From: Halovulum marinum
GTDB lineage: Bacteria; Pseudomonadota; Alphaproteobacteria; Rhodobacterales; Rhodobacteraceae
Length of the DNA: 52,792 bases
NCBI RefSeq assembly: GCF_009697225.1
Contig: NZ_WIND01000023.1
Location: 1-52,792 of the forward strand
Direction: 5' to 3'
The notes beneath the pieces are model-generated. The model saw only the letters and a list, made by a program, of their open reading frames with translations, was not told the DNA's origin and ran no database searches. Positions 27,416-35,659 of the stretch are shown in pieces. Within the stretch, counting starts at the first letter, position 1, and each line of letters starts with the position of its first letter. Position numbers and translations under genes: made by a program.

Positions 27416-28561
27416 TCACAGGCACGCCTCCAGCAGCGCGCGGGTGTTGTCATGGTCCATGCCGACCGGGTTGCCGCCGACCGACGGGTCGGCCAGCGCC
27501 GCGCGGGTCAGCGTCTCGAGGTCGGGGTCCCTGACGCCAAGTCCGGTCAGCGTCTTCGGGATCCCAAGCCGGGCGTTCAGATCGTCGACGAAGGCGCAGA
27601 ACCCGTCGAAACCGCCCTCGATCCCCAGATAGGCCGCCGCCGGGCCGAAGCGCTCCGCGATGGCGGGGCGGTTGAACCGCAGCACCGCCGGCATGAACAC
27701 CGCGTTGGTGGTGCCGTGGTGGGTGTGGTGCCATGCCCCGACCGGGTGGCTGAGCGCGTGGATCGCGCCGAGGCCCTTCTGGAACGCCGTCGCGCCCATC
27801 GCCGCCGCGCTCATCATCTGCGCCCGCGCCTCGATGTCGGTGCCATCCGCATAGGCGCGCGGCAGGTAGTCCTTGACCAGCCGCATGCCCTCCAGCGCGA
27901 TGCCCTGGCTCATCGGGTGGTAATGCGGCGAGGAATAGGCCTCGACGCAGTGCGCGAACGCGTCCAGCCCGGTGCCGGCGGTGATCGCCCGGGGCATGCC
28001 CACGGTCAGTTCCGGATCGCAGATCACCACCGAGGGCAGCATCCGGGGGTGGAAGATGATCTTCTTCTCGTGGCTGTCGGAATTCGTGATCACGCCCGCG
28101 CGGCCCACTTCCGAGCCGGTTCCGGCGGTGGTCGGCACGGCGACGATCGGCAGGATCGCATCGGCGTCGGCGCGGGTCCACCAGTCGGCGATGTCCTCGA
28201 AATCCCAGACCGGGCGCGACTGGCCGGCCATGAACGCCAGCACCTTGCCCAGGTCCAGCCCCGAGCCGCCGCCGAAGGCGATCACGCCGTCGAAGCCGCC
28301 CTCGCGCAGCACCGCCAGCCCCTCGGCCAGGTTGGTCTCGTTCGGGTTCGGATCGACGTCCGAGAACATCGCCCGGCCCAGCCCCGCGCCTTCGAGCAGG
28401 TCGAGCGTGCGGGTCGTGATCTCCATCCCCGCAAGGCCGCGGTCGGTGACCAGCAGCGGCTTGCGGATGCCGGCGGCGATGCACGCCTCGGCGATCTCGG
28501 CGATGCGGCCGGCGCCGAAGCGGATCGCGGTCGGGTACGACCAGTTGCCTGTCAGCGTCAC
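27416..28561 (-). CDS. Iron-containing alcohol dehydrogenase
   Basis: A 381-residue group III (Fe-dependent) dehydrogenase, which interconverts an alcohol and its aldehyde with NAD(P). The nucleotide site is AFGGGSGLDLGK (95-106) with PTTAGTGSE (143-151). The four metal ligands are Asp200, His204, His268 and His282, the last being His-Gly in HHTHHGTTN. The order and spacing match FucO-like enzymes. It is the last gene of the operon, 4 nt after an aldehyde dehydrogenase, so alcohol to aldehyde to acid is the obvious joint reaction. The substrate may be a gamma-glutamylated amino-alcohol given the ligase upstream; that is inference. Confidence 0.93.
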   Translation of the reverse strand: MTLTGNWSYPTAIRFGAGRIAEIAEACIAAGIRKPLLVTDRGLAGMEITTRTLDLLEGAGLGRAMFSDVDPNPNETNLAEGLAVLREGGFDGVIAFGGGSGLDLGKVLAFMAGQSRPVWDFEDIADWWTRADADAILPIVAVPTTAGTGSEVGRAGVITNSDSHEKKIIFHPRMLPSVVICDPELTVGMPRAITAGTGLDAFAHCVEAYSSPHYHPMSQGIALEGMRLVKDYLPRAYADGTDIEARAQMMSAAAMGATAFQKGLGAIHALSHPVGAWHHTHHGTTNAVFMPAVLRFNRPAIAERFGPAAAYLGIEGGFDGFCAFVDDLNARLGIPKTLTGLGVRDPDLETLTRAALADPSVGGNPVGMDHDNTRALLEACL

Positions 28562-28565
28562 GAGT

Positions 28566-29942
28566 TCAGCCCTTCTTCAGGTGGTAGGATCTGGGACGGG
28601 TCAGGGCGTGGAAACCCAGCACCGACAGCCCGGCGCCGCGGCCGGTGTCCTTGCAGCCGGTCCAGCACAGCGCCGGGTCCAGGTAGTCGCAGCGGTTCAT
28701 GAACACGGTGCCGGTCTGCAGCCGGTCGCCGATCGCCTCGGCGGCGGCGGCGTCGCGGGTGTAGACCGCTGCGGTCAGGCCGAAGCGGCTGTCGTTCATC
28801 AGTTCGATCGCCTGTTCGTCATCCCTGACGGGCATGATGCCGACGACGGGGCCGAAGCTTTCGTCGCGCATCACCCGCATGTCGTGGCTGACGTTGGTCA
28901 GGACCTGCGGGGTCAGATAGGCGCCGCCGTCGTCCTTCGGGTCGGTGTCGATCCGCGCGGTGGCGCCATCGGCCACGGCCTCGGCGATCTGGGCGCGTAC
29001 CTCGCGCGCGAAGCGGACGTTGGCCATCGGGCCCATCGTCGTCTCGGGGTCCAGCGGGTTGCCCAGCTTTTGAGCGCGCGCCCACGCCACGGCCTTTTCC
29101 ACGAAGGCGTCGAAAAGCGTCTCGTGGACATAGATCCGCTCGATCCCGCAGCAGCACTGGCCGGCGTTGAACATCGCGCCGTCCATCAGCCCGTCGACCG
29201 CCGCGTCCAGATCGGCATCGGCGCGGACATAGCCGGGGTCCTTGCCGCCAAGTTCCGTGGACACGGGCGTGAAGGTGCCCGCCGCCGCCCGCTCCATCGC
29301 CTGGCCGCCGCCGACCGAGCCGGTGAAGTTCACGAAGTCGAACGCCTTCGCGCCGATCAGCGCGCTGGTGGTGTCGTGGGTCAGGAACAGGTTCTGGAAC
29401 ACGTCCTGGGGCACGCCCGCCGCGTGGAACGCCTCGGCCAGCCGCTCGCCGACCTGCAGCGTCTGCGTCGCGTGCTTCAGCACCACCGCATTGCCGGCGA
29501 TCAGCGCCGGGGCGACGGTGTTGATCGCGGTCATGTAGGGGTAGTTCCAAGGCGCGACGACAAAGACCACGCCGTGCGGCAGGCGCTTGATCTGGCGCGT
29601 GAAGGCGTCGCTGTCCTCGATCACGATCGGGGCGAGCGCCTGCTCGGCGATGTCGGCCATGTAGCTGGCACGCTCGTCGAAGCCGCCGAACTCGCCGCCG
29701 TAGCGGACCGGGCGGCCCATCTGGTGCGCCAGTTCCACCGCCATCCGGTCGGTATTCTTTCCGACCTCGGCGACGGCGGCGCGGACCAGCGCCACGCGCT
29801 CGGCCAGCGGCCGGGCGGCCCAGGCGGGCTGCGCCGCGCGGGCCTTTGCCGCGGCAGCTTGCGCACCCTCCAGCGGCAGCGCCGGGCGTTCCAGGTACAC
29901 CGATCCATCGATCGGCGAGATGCACTTCAACGTCTCTGTCAT
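28566..29942 (-). CDS. Aldehyde dehydrogenase
   Basis: A 458-residue NAD(P)-dependent aldehyde dehydrogenase. The cofactor region is VVAPWNYPYMTAINTVAPAL. FTGSVGGGQAM is the Rossmann turn, the general base is Glu230 in ELGGKDPGYV, and the catalytic nucleophile is Cys264 in NAGQCCCGIERI. Three consecutive Cys (263-265) at the active site are unusual; the middle one is in the canonical place. Length is slightly below the 480-500 residues of many members because the N-terminus is short. The ATG at 29942 overlaps the VOC gene stop in the ATGA form. In the operon it would oxidise the aldehyde from the iron alcohol dehydrogenase. Confidence 0.94.
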   Translation of the reverse strand: MTETLKCISPIDGSVYLERPALPLEGAQAAAAKARAAQPAWAARPLAERVALVRAAVAEVGKNTDRMAVELAHQMGRPVRYGGEFGGFDERASYMADIAEQALAPIVIEDSDAFTRQIKRLPHGVVFVVAPWNYPYMTAINTVAPALIAGNAVVLKHATQTLQVGERLAEAFHAAGVPQDVFQNLFLTHDTTSALIGAKAFDFVNFTGSVGGGQAMERAAAGTFTPVSTELGGKDPGYVRADADLDAAVDGLMDGAMFNAGQCCCGIERIYVHETLFDAFVEKAVAWARAQKLGNPLDPETTMGPMANVRFAREVRAQIAEAVADGATARIDTDPKDDGGAYLTPQVLTNVSHDMRVMRDESFGPVVGIMPVRDDEQAIELMNDSRFGLTAAVYTRDAAAAEAIGDRLQTGTVFMNRCDYLDPALCWTGCKDTGRGAGLSVLGFHALTRPRSYHLKKG

Positions 29943-30319
29943 GTCGCGTCATCCGCATGGCTGCTGACCTCGACGAGATTTCCGTCGGGATCGTTGAAAT
30001 AGACCGAGGTGATCGCCCCCCGCGCGCCGGCCTTGCGCACCGGCCCCTCGAGGATCGCCACCCCCTGCTCGGTCACCCGCGCCACCACCTGGTCCGGGGG
30101 CAGCGACGTCAGCAGGCAGACGTCGCCCGAGCCGATGCAGGCGTGGTTGCGTGTCTCCTGGCCGATGGTCTGCAGGTTGATCTTCTGGCCGCCCGCCAGC
30201 AGCGCGCGGCGGCCGCCGGCGAAGCTGACCGCCTGCATGTCCAGCACGCGGGTGTAGAACGCCACCGCGCGCTCGAGATCGCGCACGGTCAGCACGATAT
30301 GATCGATGCCGGTGATCAT
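29939..30319 (-). CDS. VOC-family (glyoxalase/bleomycin-resistance fold) protein
   Basis: A 126-residue single-unit vicinal-oxygen-chelate protein. It starts MITGIDHIVLTVRDLERAVAFY, carries His7 as a probable metal ligand, and ends YFNDPDGNLVEVSSH with the usual C-terminal Glu. Such proteins are metal-dependent lyases, isomerases, dioxygenases or binding proteins. Close relatives include virulence-associated and lactoylglutathione-lyase-like proteins of unknown substrate. It is coupled to both neighbours: one base overlap with the ligase stop and four with the aldehyde dehydrogenase start. A role in handling a reactive carbonyl formed in the pathway is a guess. Confidence 0.88.
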   Translation of the reverse strand: MITGIDHIVLTVRDLERAVAFYTRVLDMQAVSFAGGRRALLAGGQKINLQTIGQETRNHACIGSGDVCLLTSLPPDQVVARVTEQGVAILEGPVRKAGARGAITSVYFNDPDGNLVEVSSHADDAT

Positions 30320-31683
30320 CAGGCGCGCTCGAAGCCGCGCGCGATCTCCCAGTCGGTGACCACGCGGTCGAATTCCTCCTGCTCCCACTCGCCGCAGCGG
30401 GTGTAGTGGTCGATCACGTCGTCGCCCATCGCCGCGCGCAGCATCTTCGATGTACGCAGGGTCCGGGTGGCGTCGCGCAGGGTGGTGGGCACTTCGTCGG
30501 CATCGGCGTCGCCGTAGACGTCGCCGGTGCTGGGCGGGGCCAGGTCCATCCGCTGCTCGATCCCGGCGATGCCGGCGGCCAGCAATGCGGCCTGCGCAAG
30601 GTAGGGGTTCAGGTCCGAGCCGCCGATCCGGCACTCGATCCGCACCCCCCTGGTGCCCTCGCCGCACAGCCGGAAACCGGCGGTGCGGTTGTCCACCGAC
30701 CAGACCGTCTTGGTGGGCGCGAAAGTGCCGGGCACGAAACGCTTGTAGCTGTTGACATAGGGCGCCAGGAAGAAGGTGATCTCGCGCGCATGGGCGATCT
30801 GCCCGGCGACGAACTGCCGCATCAGCGCCGACATGCCGTGCGCGGCGCCCTTGTCGAAGAACGCGGCCTCATCGCCCTGCCACAGCGACAGGTGCACGTG
30901 CGACGAGCTGCCGACCTTCCTGTGGTGCCATTTCGGCAGGAAGCTGGCGGCGTGGCCCCTGGCCCAGGCGATCTCCTTGATCGCGTGCTTGGCGATGGTG
31001 TGGTGGTCGGCGCAGGCCAGCGCCCCGGCATAGCGGATGTTCAGCTCCTCCTGTCCGGTCTCGGCCTCGCCCTTGGTGCTCTCGACCGGGATGCCGGCGG
31101 CGACCAGGTGGTTGCGCACCGGGCGCATCACCGACTCTTCCTTGGTGGTCTGGAGGATGTGGTAATCCTCGTTGTAGCCGCTGATCGGCTGCAGGTTGCG
31201 GTAGCCGTCCTTGCGCAGCTGGTCGTAGCTTTGTTCGAACAGGAAGAACTCCAGCTCGGTCGCCATCTTCGCGGTGTAGCCCAGCGACTCCAGCCGCGCG
31301 ACCTGGCGCTTGAGCACCTGGCGCGGCGCATGCGGCACCGGCTCGTGGGTGTGGTGGTCCAGCACGTCGCACAGCACCATCGCCGTACCCTCGAGCCACG
31401 GCACCCGGCGCAGCGTGTCCAGGTCGGGCCGCATCACGTAGTCGCCATAGCCCTTGCGCCAGCTGGTCGCGGCATAGCCGTCGGGGGTGGACATCTCCAG
31501 GTCGGTCGCCAGCAGGTAGTTGCAGCAGTGCGTCTCGGCGTGGGAATGCTCGAGGAAGTTCGCGGCATGGAACCGCTTGCCCATCAGCCGGCCCTGCATG
31601 TCCACCAGGCAGACCAGCACGGTATCGATCTCGCCGCCGTCATGGGCGGCGCGCAGGGCGTCCAGGGTCAGGGTGCCGGTCAT
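30319..31683 (-). CDS. Glutamine-synthetase-family ligase (gamma-glutamyl amine synthetase type)
   Basis: A 454-residue protein of the glutamine synthetase fold, in the branch of PuuA, IpuC and GlnA3/GlnA4 rather than housekeeping GlnA. Those enzymes couple glutamate to putrescine, isopropylamine, polyamines or ethanolamine with ATP. Evidence: the N-terminal beta-Grasp part ends in LLATDLEMSTPDGY. The metal site is MATELEFFLF, the SSSHVHLSLW segment replaces GSGMH-H, the ATP loop is NSYKRFVPGTFAPTKTVWS, and RIECRIGGSDLNPYLAQAAL is at the end. The adenylylation loop of GlnA is absent. A neighbouring TRAP importer, alcohol and aldehyde dehydrogenases and an amidohydrolase favour a catabolic gamma-glutamylation role. 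The acceptor amine cannot be read from sequence. Confidence 0.9.
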   Translation of the reverse strand: MTGTLTLDALRAAHDGGEIDTVLVCLVDMQGRLMGKRFHAANFLEHSHAETHCCNYLLATDLEMSTPDGYAATSWRKGYGDYVMRPDLDTLRRVPWLEGTAMVLCDVLDHHTHEPVPHAPRQVLKRQVARLESLGYTAKMATELEFFLFEQSYDQLRKDGYRNLQPISGYNEDYHILQTTKEESVMRPVRNHLVAAGIPVESTKGEAETGQEELNIRYAGALACADHHTIAKHAIKEIAWARGHAASFLPKWHHRKVGSSSHVHLSLWQGDEAAFFDKGAAHGMSALMRQFVAGQIAHAREITFFLAPYVNSYKRFVPGTFAPTKTVWSVDNRTAGFRLCGEGTRGVRIECRIGGSDLNPYLAQAALLAAGIAGIEQRMDLAPPSTGDVYGDADADEVPTTLRDATRTLRTSKMLRAAMGDDVIDHYTRCGEWEQEEFDRVVTDWEIARGFERA

Positions 31684-31697
31684 CGGGGGCTCCGTTT

Positions 31698-31747
31698 TCT
31701 CGGGTCAGGCTCGGGTCGGGCTCGGGTCGGTGTCGGGTCGGGCGGGA
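31698..31747. repeat. Imperfect 11-bp tandem repeat between ligase and TRAP genes
   Basis: On the plus strand CTCGGGTCAGG, CTCGGGTCGGG and CTCGGGTCGGT follow each other, with a fourth degenerate copy up to 31747. The array fills the spacer between the start of the ligase gene and the hairpin after the TRAP binding-protein gene. It may be slippage-prone. Confidence 0.7.
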
Positions 31748-31773
31748 CGGGCCCCGGCACGCGCCGGGGCCCG
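31748..31773 (-). terminator. Hairpin after the TRAP binding-protein gene
   Basis: Perfect 11-bp inverted repeat CGGGCCCCGGC / GCCGGGGCCCG with a 4-nt ACGC loop, 13 nt past the DctP stop. It splits the operon into a transport half and an enzyme half. Without a T-tract it is likely a partial terminator or an mRNA-stabilising end. Confidence 0.7.
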
Positions 31774-31786
31774 GTTCTCGGGCGGC

Positions 31787-32824
31787 TCAGCTGTTGGTGT
31801 ACGGCGGGCCGGCCTGGTTGATCACGTCATTGTACTCGCGGAAGATCTCGACGATCCTGGCGTGCGTCTCGCCTTCCTGCGCGATCTCGTCCCAGAACAC
31901 CTTGGCGGCATCCTCGACCTGCGCCCATTCGTCGGCGGGGACGGTCCGCAGTTCCAGCTTGTCGCCCCGCGCGCGCAGCCGCGCCTCGCCGCCCCAGTAC
32001 CACTGGTTGCGGTAGGTGTGGCCCGCCTCGATCCCGGCCATGACCAGCTGCTTGAGATGCTCGGGCAGGTCCGCCCAGCGCTGCTGGTTGACGAAGAACG
32101 AGCCGATCCACGCGCCCGAGATGTTGTTGGTCAGGAAATAGTCGGTCACGTCCGCCCAGCCGACGGTGTAGTCCTCGGTGATGCCGGACCAGGCCATGCC
32201 GTCCAGCTCGCCGGTCTGCACCGCGACCTCGGCGTCCTCGTAGGGGATGTTCACCGGCACCACGCCGAACTGCGCCAGGAACCGCCCGGCGGTCGGGAAG
32301 GTGTACAGCTTCAGCCCCTCGAGGTCGGCGACCGAGGTGATCTCCTTCTTGGTGTTGAAGTTGCACGGGTCCTGCCCGGCGGCCGACAGCCACTGCACGC
32401 CGACCTTGGCGTATTCCTCGCGCCAGATGTCGGCCAGCCCGTACTGGCTGAACAGCGCCGGCACGTCGAGGATGTGCTTGGTGGCGAACGGGAAATAGCC
32501 GCCGAACACGCGCAGCGGCGTGGGCGAGGCCATCGAGTCGTCGTCCGAATGCACCGCGTCGATGGTGCCGCGCTGCAGCGCCTGGAATAGCTCGCCCGTC
32601 GGGACGATCTGGTCGGCGTAGAACAGCTCGATCTCCATCTCGCCGTTGGCGCCGGCGTTGATGTAGTCGATGATCGGTTTCGTCACCTGCTCGCCCAGCG
32701 CGGCGCCGGCATAGGTCTGGAAGCGCCAGCGCACCGGCTCCTGCGCGCGGACGACGGCGGGCGCGGCCAGCGCGGCGGCACCGCCGACTCCGGCCGTGGT
32801 CAGAAACTTGCGTCTTGAAGTCAT
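31787..32824 (-). CDS. TRAP transporter substrate-binding protein (DctP type), Tat-exported
   Basis: A 345-residue periplasmic binding protein. The N-terminus MTSRRKFLTTAGVGGAAAL is a twin-arginine signal ending in the Ala-rich cleavage site around VVRAQ, so the protein is exported folded. The mature part has the family's KWRFQTYAGA-type first strand (WRFQTYAG), a central Arg-containing carboxylate-binding region, and DEIAQEGETHARIVEIFREY at the end. DctP proteins bind organic acids or related zwitterionic solutes and deliver them to the DctQM symporter. The ATG at 32824 has a strong AGGAGAG ribosome-binding site; longer starts lack one. It is read after DctM with a 61-nt gap. Confidence 0.93.
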   Translation of the reverse strand: MTSRRKFLTTAGVGGAAALAAPAVVRAQEPVRWRFQTYAGAALGEQVTKPIIDYINAGANGEMEIELFYADQIVPTGELFQALQRGTIDAVHSDDDSMASPTPLRVFGGYFPFATKHILDVPALFSQYGLADIWREEYAKVGVQWLSAAGQDPCNFNTKKEITSVADLEGLKLYTFPTAGRFLAQFGVVPVNIPYEDAEVAVQTGELDGMAWSGITEDYTVGWADVTDYFLTNNISGAWIGSFFVNQQRWADLPEHLKQLVMAGIEAGHTYRNQWYWGGEARLRARGDKLELRTVPADEWAQVEDAAKVFWDEIAQEGETHARIVEIFREYNDVINQAGPPYTNS

Positions 32825-32885
32825 CTTTCTCTCCTGTTGTTGCGGCTCGATTGTCTGGCGCGCTCCGTTGGCGGAGTTCTCGGGG

Positions 32886-34211
32886 TTATTTTCCATAGAC
32901 CTGCTCCGGCAGCCACAGCGCGACCTGCGGGAACGTCATCACCGTGGCCAGCGCCACCGCCATCACCATCACGAACGGGATGATCGAGCGGTAGATGTCG
33001 CGGATGGTGATCTCGGGCGGGGCCATCGCCCGCATCAGGAACAGGTTGTAGCCGAACGGCGGCGTCATGTAGGCGATCTGGCAGGTGATGGTGTAGAGCA
33101 CACCGTACCACACCAGGTCGAACCCCAGTTCCCCGACCAGCGGCACATAGAGCGGCGCGACGATCACCAGCATCGCGGTGTCGTCGAGAAACGTGCCCAT
33201 GACGATGAAGCTGAGCTGCATCAGGATCAGGATCATCCACGGCCCCAGCCCCAGCCGCTCGGTGAACAGATCGTCGATTGCCTTGACCGCGCCCAGCCCG
33301 TCGAACACCGCGCCGAAGGCCAGCGCGGCGAGGATGATCCACATGAACATGCAGCTGATCGCCAGCGTCTGCCGCACCGAGGTCTCGAACACCGCGCGGG
33401 TCATGCGCCGCTTCAGCACCGCGGCGACGAACGCCGCGATCGCGCCGATCGCCGAGCTTTCCACCAGCGAGGTCCAGCCGTTGACGAAAGGCACCATCAT
33501 CACCGCGAAGATGACCAGCGGCAGCAGCCCGGCGCGCAGCAGGCGCAGCTTCTCGGCCATCGGGATGTCGCGCTCCTCGGGCGCCAGCACCGGGCCCAGC
33601 GACGGGGTGATGCCGCAGCGGATGGCGATGTAGATGATGAACATCGCCGCCATCATCAGCCCCGGCAGCACGCCGGCCAGCCACAGCTGGCCCACCGGCT
33701 GGCGCGCGATCATCGCGTACAGCACCAGCACCACCGACGGCGGCACCAGGATTCCCAGCGACGATCCGGCCTGGATCACCCCGGTCACCATGCGCTTGTC
33801 GTAGCCGCGTTTCAGCAGTTCCGGCAGCGCGATGGTGGCGCCGATCGCCATGCCGGCGACGCTCAGCCCGTTCATCGCCGAGATCAGCACCATCAGCCCG
33901 ATGGTGCCGATCGCCAGGCCGCCCGACAGCCCGCCCATCCAGACGTGGAACATCCGGTAGAGGTCGTCGGCGATCTTCGATTCGGACAGCACGTAGCCCA
34001 TGAAGATGAACATCGGCAGCGTCAGCAGCGGATACCATTTCATCAGCTTGATCGCCGCCGAGAAGCCCAGGTCGTACCCGCCCCGGTCGCCCCACAGCAG
34101 CAGCGCCGCGACCACCGCGACGAAGCCGATGGCGCCGAACACGCGCTGGCCGGTGAACAGCATCACCATCATCGTCGAGAACATCAGGATCGCGATCATC
34201 TCGTACGGCAT
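32886..34211 (-). CDS. TRAP transporter large permease (DctM type)
   Basis: A 441-residue membrane protein with 11-12 helices, the sodium-coupled transport subunit of a TRAP importer. Typical motifs are LLTLPMFIFMGYVLSES, GAVFDGLG, GSSLGILVPPSVVLVLYAMI for the first substrate-site hairpin, and GTFLDDTAMLVIVAPLYVPL with PPFGYNLFLMRA for the second. The start ATG at 34211 overlaps the DctQ stop by one base. Length fits the family. Confidence 0.95.
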   Translation of the reverse strand: MPYEMIAILMFSTMMVMLFTGQRVFGAIGFVAVVAALLLWGDRGGYDLGFSAAIKLMKWYPLLTLPMFIFMGYVLSESKIADDLYRMFHVWMGGLSGGLAIGTIGLMVLISAMNGLSVAGMAIGATIALPELLKRGYDKRMVTGVIQAGSSLGILVPPSVVLVLYAMIARQPVGQLWLAGVLPGLMMAAMFIIYIAIRCGITPSLGPVLAPEERDIPMAEKLRLLRAGLLPLVIFAVMMVPFVNGWTSLVESSAIGAIAAFVAAVLKRRMTRAVFETSVRQTLAISCMFMWIILAALAFGAVFDGLGAVKAIDDLFTERLGLGPWMILILMQLSFIVMGTFLDDTAMLVIVAPLYVPLVGELGFDLVWYGVLYTITCQIAYMTPPFGYNLFLMRAMAPPEITIRDIYRSIIPFVMVMAVALATVMTFPQVALWLPEQVYGK

Positions 34212-34837
34212 CAGATGTCGTGCCCCCTTATGCGAAGGATGTCCTTCAGCAGCTCCGACACCGCCTGCAGCAGCATCAGGACGATACCCACCACCATCAC
34301 CAGCTTGATCGGCCACAGGTACGGCCGCCAGGCACTGGCGCTGCGCTCCATGTGGCCCAGCTTTTCTGCCGCCGCGGCCGGCCCCTCGGTGAAGAAGGTG
34401 GCGATCAGGTCGGCGAAGAAGCGGAACGGCTCGCCCGAGAAATCGCCCAGCGAATAGGCGGTCGAGCTGACCCCGCCCCACAGCAGGATCGCGAGGTAGA
34501 AGATCAGGAACAGCACGGTGAAGGCGTCGACCCAGGCCCTGCGCCGGTCGGTCCAGCTGCCGTAGAACAGGTCCATGCGCACGTTCGAGCCCAGCTGGAT
34601 CGAATAGGGCCCGCCCAGCACATAATAGGCGACCATGGCGAACTGCGCCATCTCCAGCGTCCACAGCGTCGGGGTGAAGAAGGTCTTCGAGATCGACGAC
34701 CACAGCAGCACGCCCATCATCGCGAAGATGCCGAACATCATGATCCGCCCGACGCGGCGGTTGAAGCCGTCCACCCAGCGGACGTAGCCGAAGGCGGCGC
34801 GGCCCCAGCGGCCGGTCTGGCGCGCGGCCTCGCTCAC
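34211..34837 (-). CDS. TRAP transporter small permease (DctQ type)
   Basis: A 208-residue membrane protein with four predicted helices. The core spans about residues 25-200 and includes TLWTLEMAQFAMVAYYVLGG, the conserved tetrad near the second helix, and SNVRMDLFYGSWTDRRRAWVD between helices. There is a longer loop than usual between helices three and four (about residues 120-160, with SAYSLGDFSGEP-like text). It starts with GTG at 34837, overlapping the amidohydrolase stop as GTGA, so its translation is coupled to that gene. It pairs with DctM. Confidence 0.9.
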   Translation of the reverse strand: MSEAARQTGRWGRAAFGYVRWVDGFNRRVGRIMMFGIFAMMGVLLWSSISKTFFTPTLWTLEMAQFAMVAYYVLGGPYSIQLGSNVRMDLFYGSWTDRRRAWVDAFTVLFLIFYLAILLWGGVSSTAYSLGDFSGEPFRFFADLIATFFTEGPAAAAEKLGHMERSASAWRPYLWPIKLVMVVGIVLMLLQAVSELLKDILRIRGHDI

Positions 34838-35616
34838 CGCGGCCCCGCCGCGCCGGCGGCCGCGGGCACGCAGGCGGCGATCATGGCGGCCAGCCCGTCG
34901 GCGATCCGGCCGATGGCGGCGGCGTCGCCCAGCAGGTCGTTGCGCACCTCGATCATCACCGAAGGCAGGCCGCGCGCGGTGGCATGCTCGCGCAGCGTGT
35001 GGGTGACGCCGTCGGCGGCGGAATAGGGCGCGTTCAGCCGGGTCCGCAGCTGCAGGTGAGCGGGCGCCGCGCGCAGCATCGTCTGCGCCAGCGCCGGGTC
35101 GTCGTCGTGCAGCAGCCCCAGTTCGACCGCGCGCGGCACGCCGTCGTAGACCGGGGTGAAGCTGTGCACCGTGACCAGCGTGCACGGCCCCTTCGCGTCG
35201 AGCGTGCGCGCCAGCAGGTCGCGGAACGGCCGGTACACCGCCCGCACCCGCGCGGCGCGCTGCGCCGGCGTCAGCGCGCGGTTGCCGGGCACGGCGAACG
35301 CCTCGCTTTGCGCCGGCATCGCCGCCGGCGCCTCGGGCGGGCGGTTGCAGTCGTAGACCAGGCGCGAGACCCGGCTCAGCACCAGCGGCGCGTCCAGCCG
35401 CGCGCTCAGCGCCCGCGCCAGCGCCCGCGCGCCGATGTCCCAGGCGGCGTGCGACGCCCGCGCCGCCGGCGCCAGCCCCAGCCCGTCCAGCGCCGCCGGG
35501 ATATGGTTCGAGGCATGCTCGCACACCAGCACCACCGGGGCGCCGCCGCCGGGGGTCTCGACCACCGCCGCGGGGCCCTCGCCCGGGCCGATCAGGGATG
35601 AAGCATCGCCTTGCAT
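34834..35616 (-). CDS. N-formylglutamate amidohydrolase-family protein
   Basis: A 260-residue protein of the FGase (HutG-like) fold. Family hallmarks are VVLVCEHASNHIPAAL near residue 30-45, with the metal-binding Glu-His; AWDIGARALARALSARLDAPLVLS; SRLVYDCNRPP; VTVHSFTPVYDG, with a second His; and SVMIEVRNDLL. The named activity splits N-formyl-L-glutamate, but most genes of this family are not in histidine operons and may cleave other N-acyl-glutamates or amides. Here it is the first gene of the TRAP/ligase operon, with no hut genes around, so release of a gamma-glutamyl or N-acyl group is a fair inference. The ATG at 35616 is the start nearest the family N-terminus and lacks a ribosome-binding site. 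Confidence 0.88.
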   Translation of the reverse strand: MQGDASSLIGPGEGPAAVVETPGGGAPVVLVCEHASNHIPAALDGLGLAPAARASHAAWDIGARALARALSARLDAPLVLSRVSRLVYDCNRPPEAPAAMPAQSEAFAVPGNRALTPAQRAARVRAVYRPFRDLLARTLDAKGPCTLVTVHSFTPVYDGVPRAVELGLLHDDDPALAQTMLRAAPAHLQLRTRLNAPYSAADGVTHTLREHATARGLPSVMIEVRNDLLGDAAAIGRIADGLAAMIAACVPAAAGAAGPR

Positions 35617-35622
35617 TCCGCA

Positions 35623-35652
35623 ACTTAAGTACGGCGGCGCGAGCGCTGTCAA
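35623..35652 (-). promoter_or_regulatory. Candidate promoter of the TRAP/ligase catabolic operon
   Basis: On the minus strand a perfect TTGACA (35652-35647) is followed 18 bp later by TTAAGT (35628-35623). The predicted start point coincides with the ATG at 35616, so the first mRNA would be leaderless, in line with the missing ribosome-binding site. The -10 box is weak. Confidence 0.45.
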
Positions 35653-35659
35653 CGATTTC

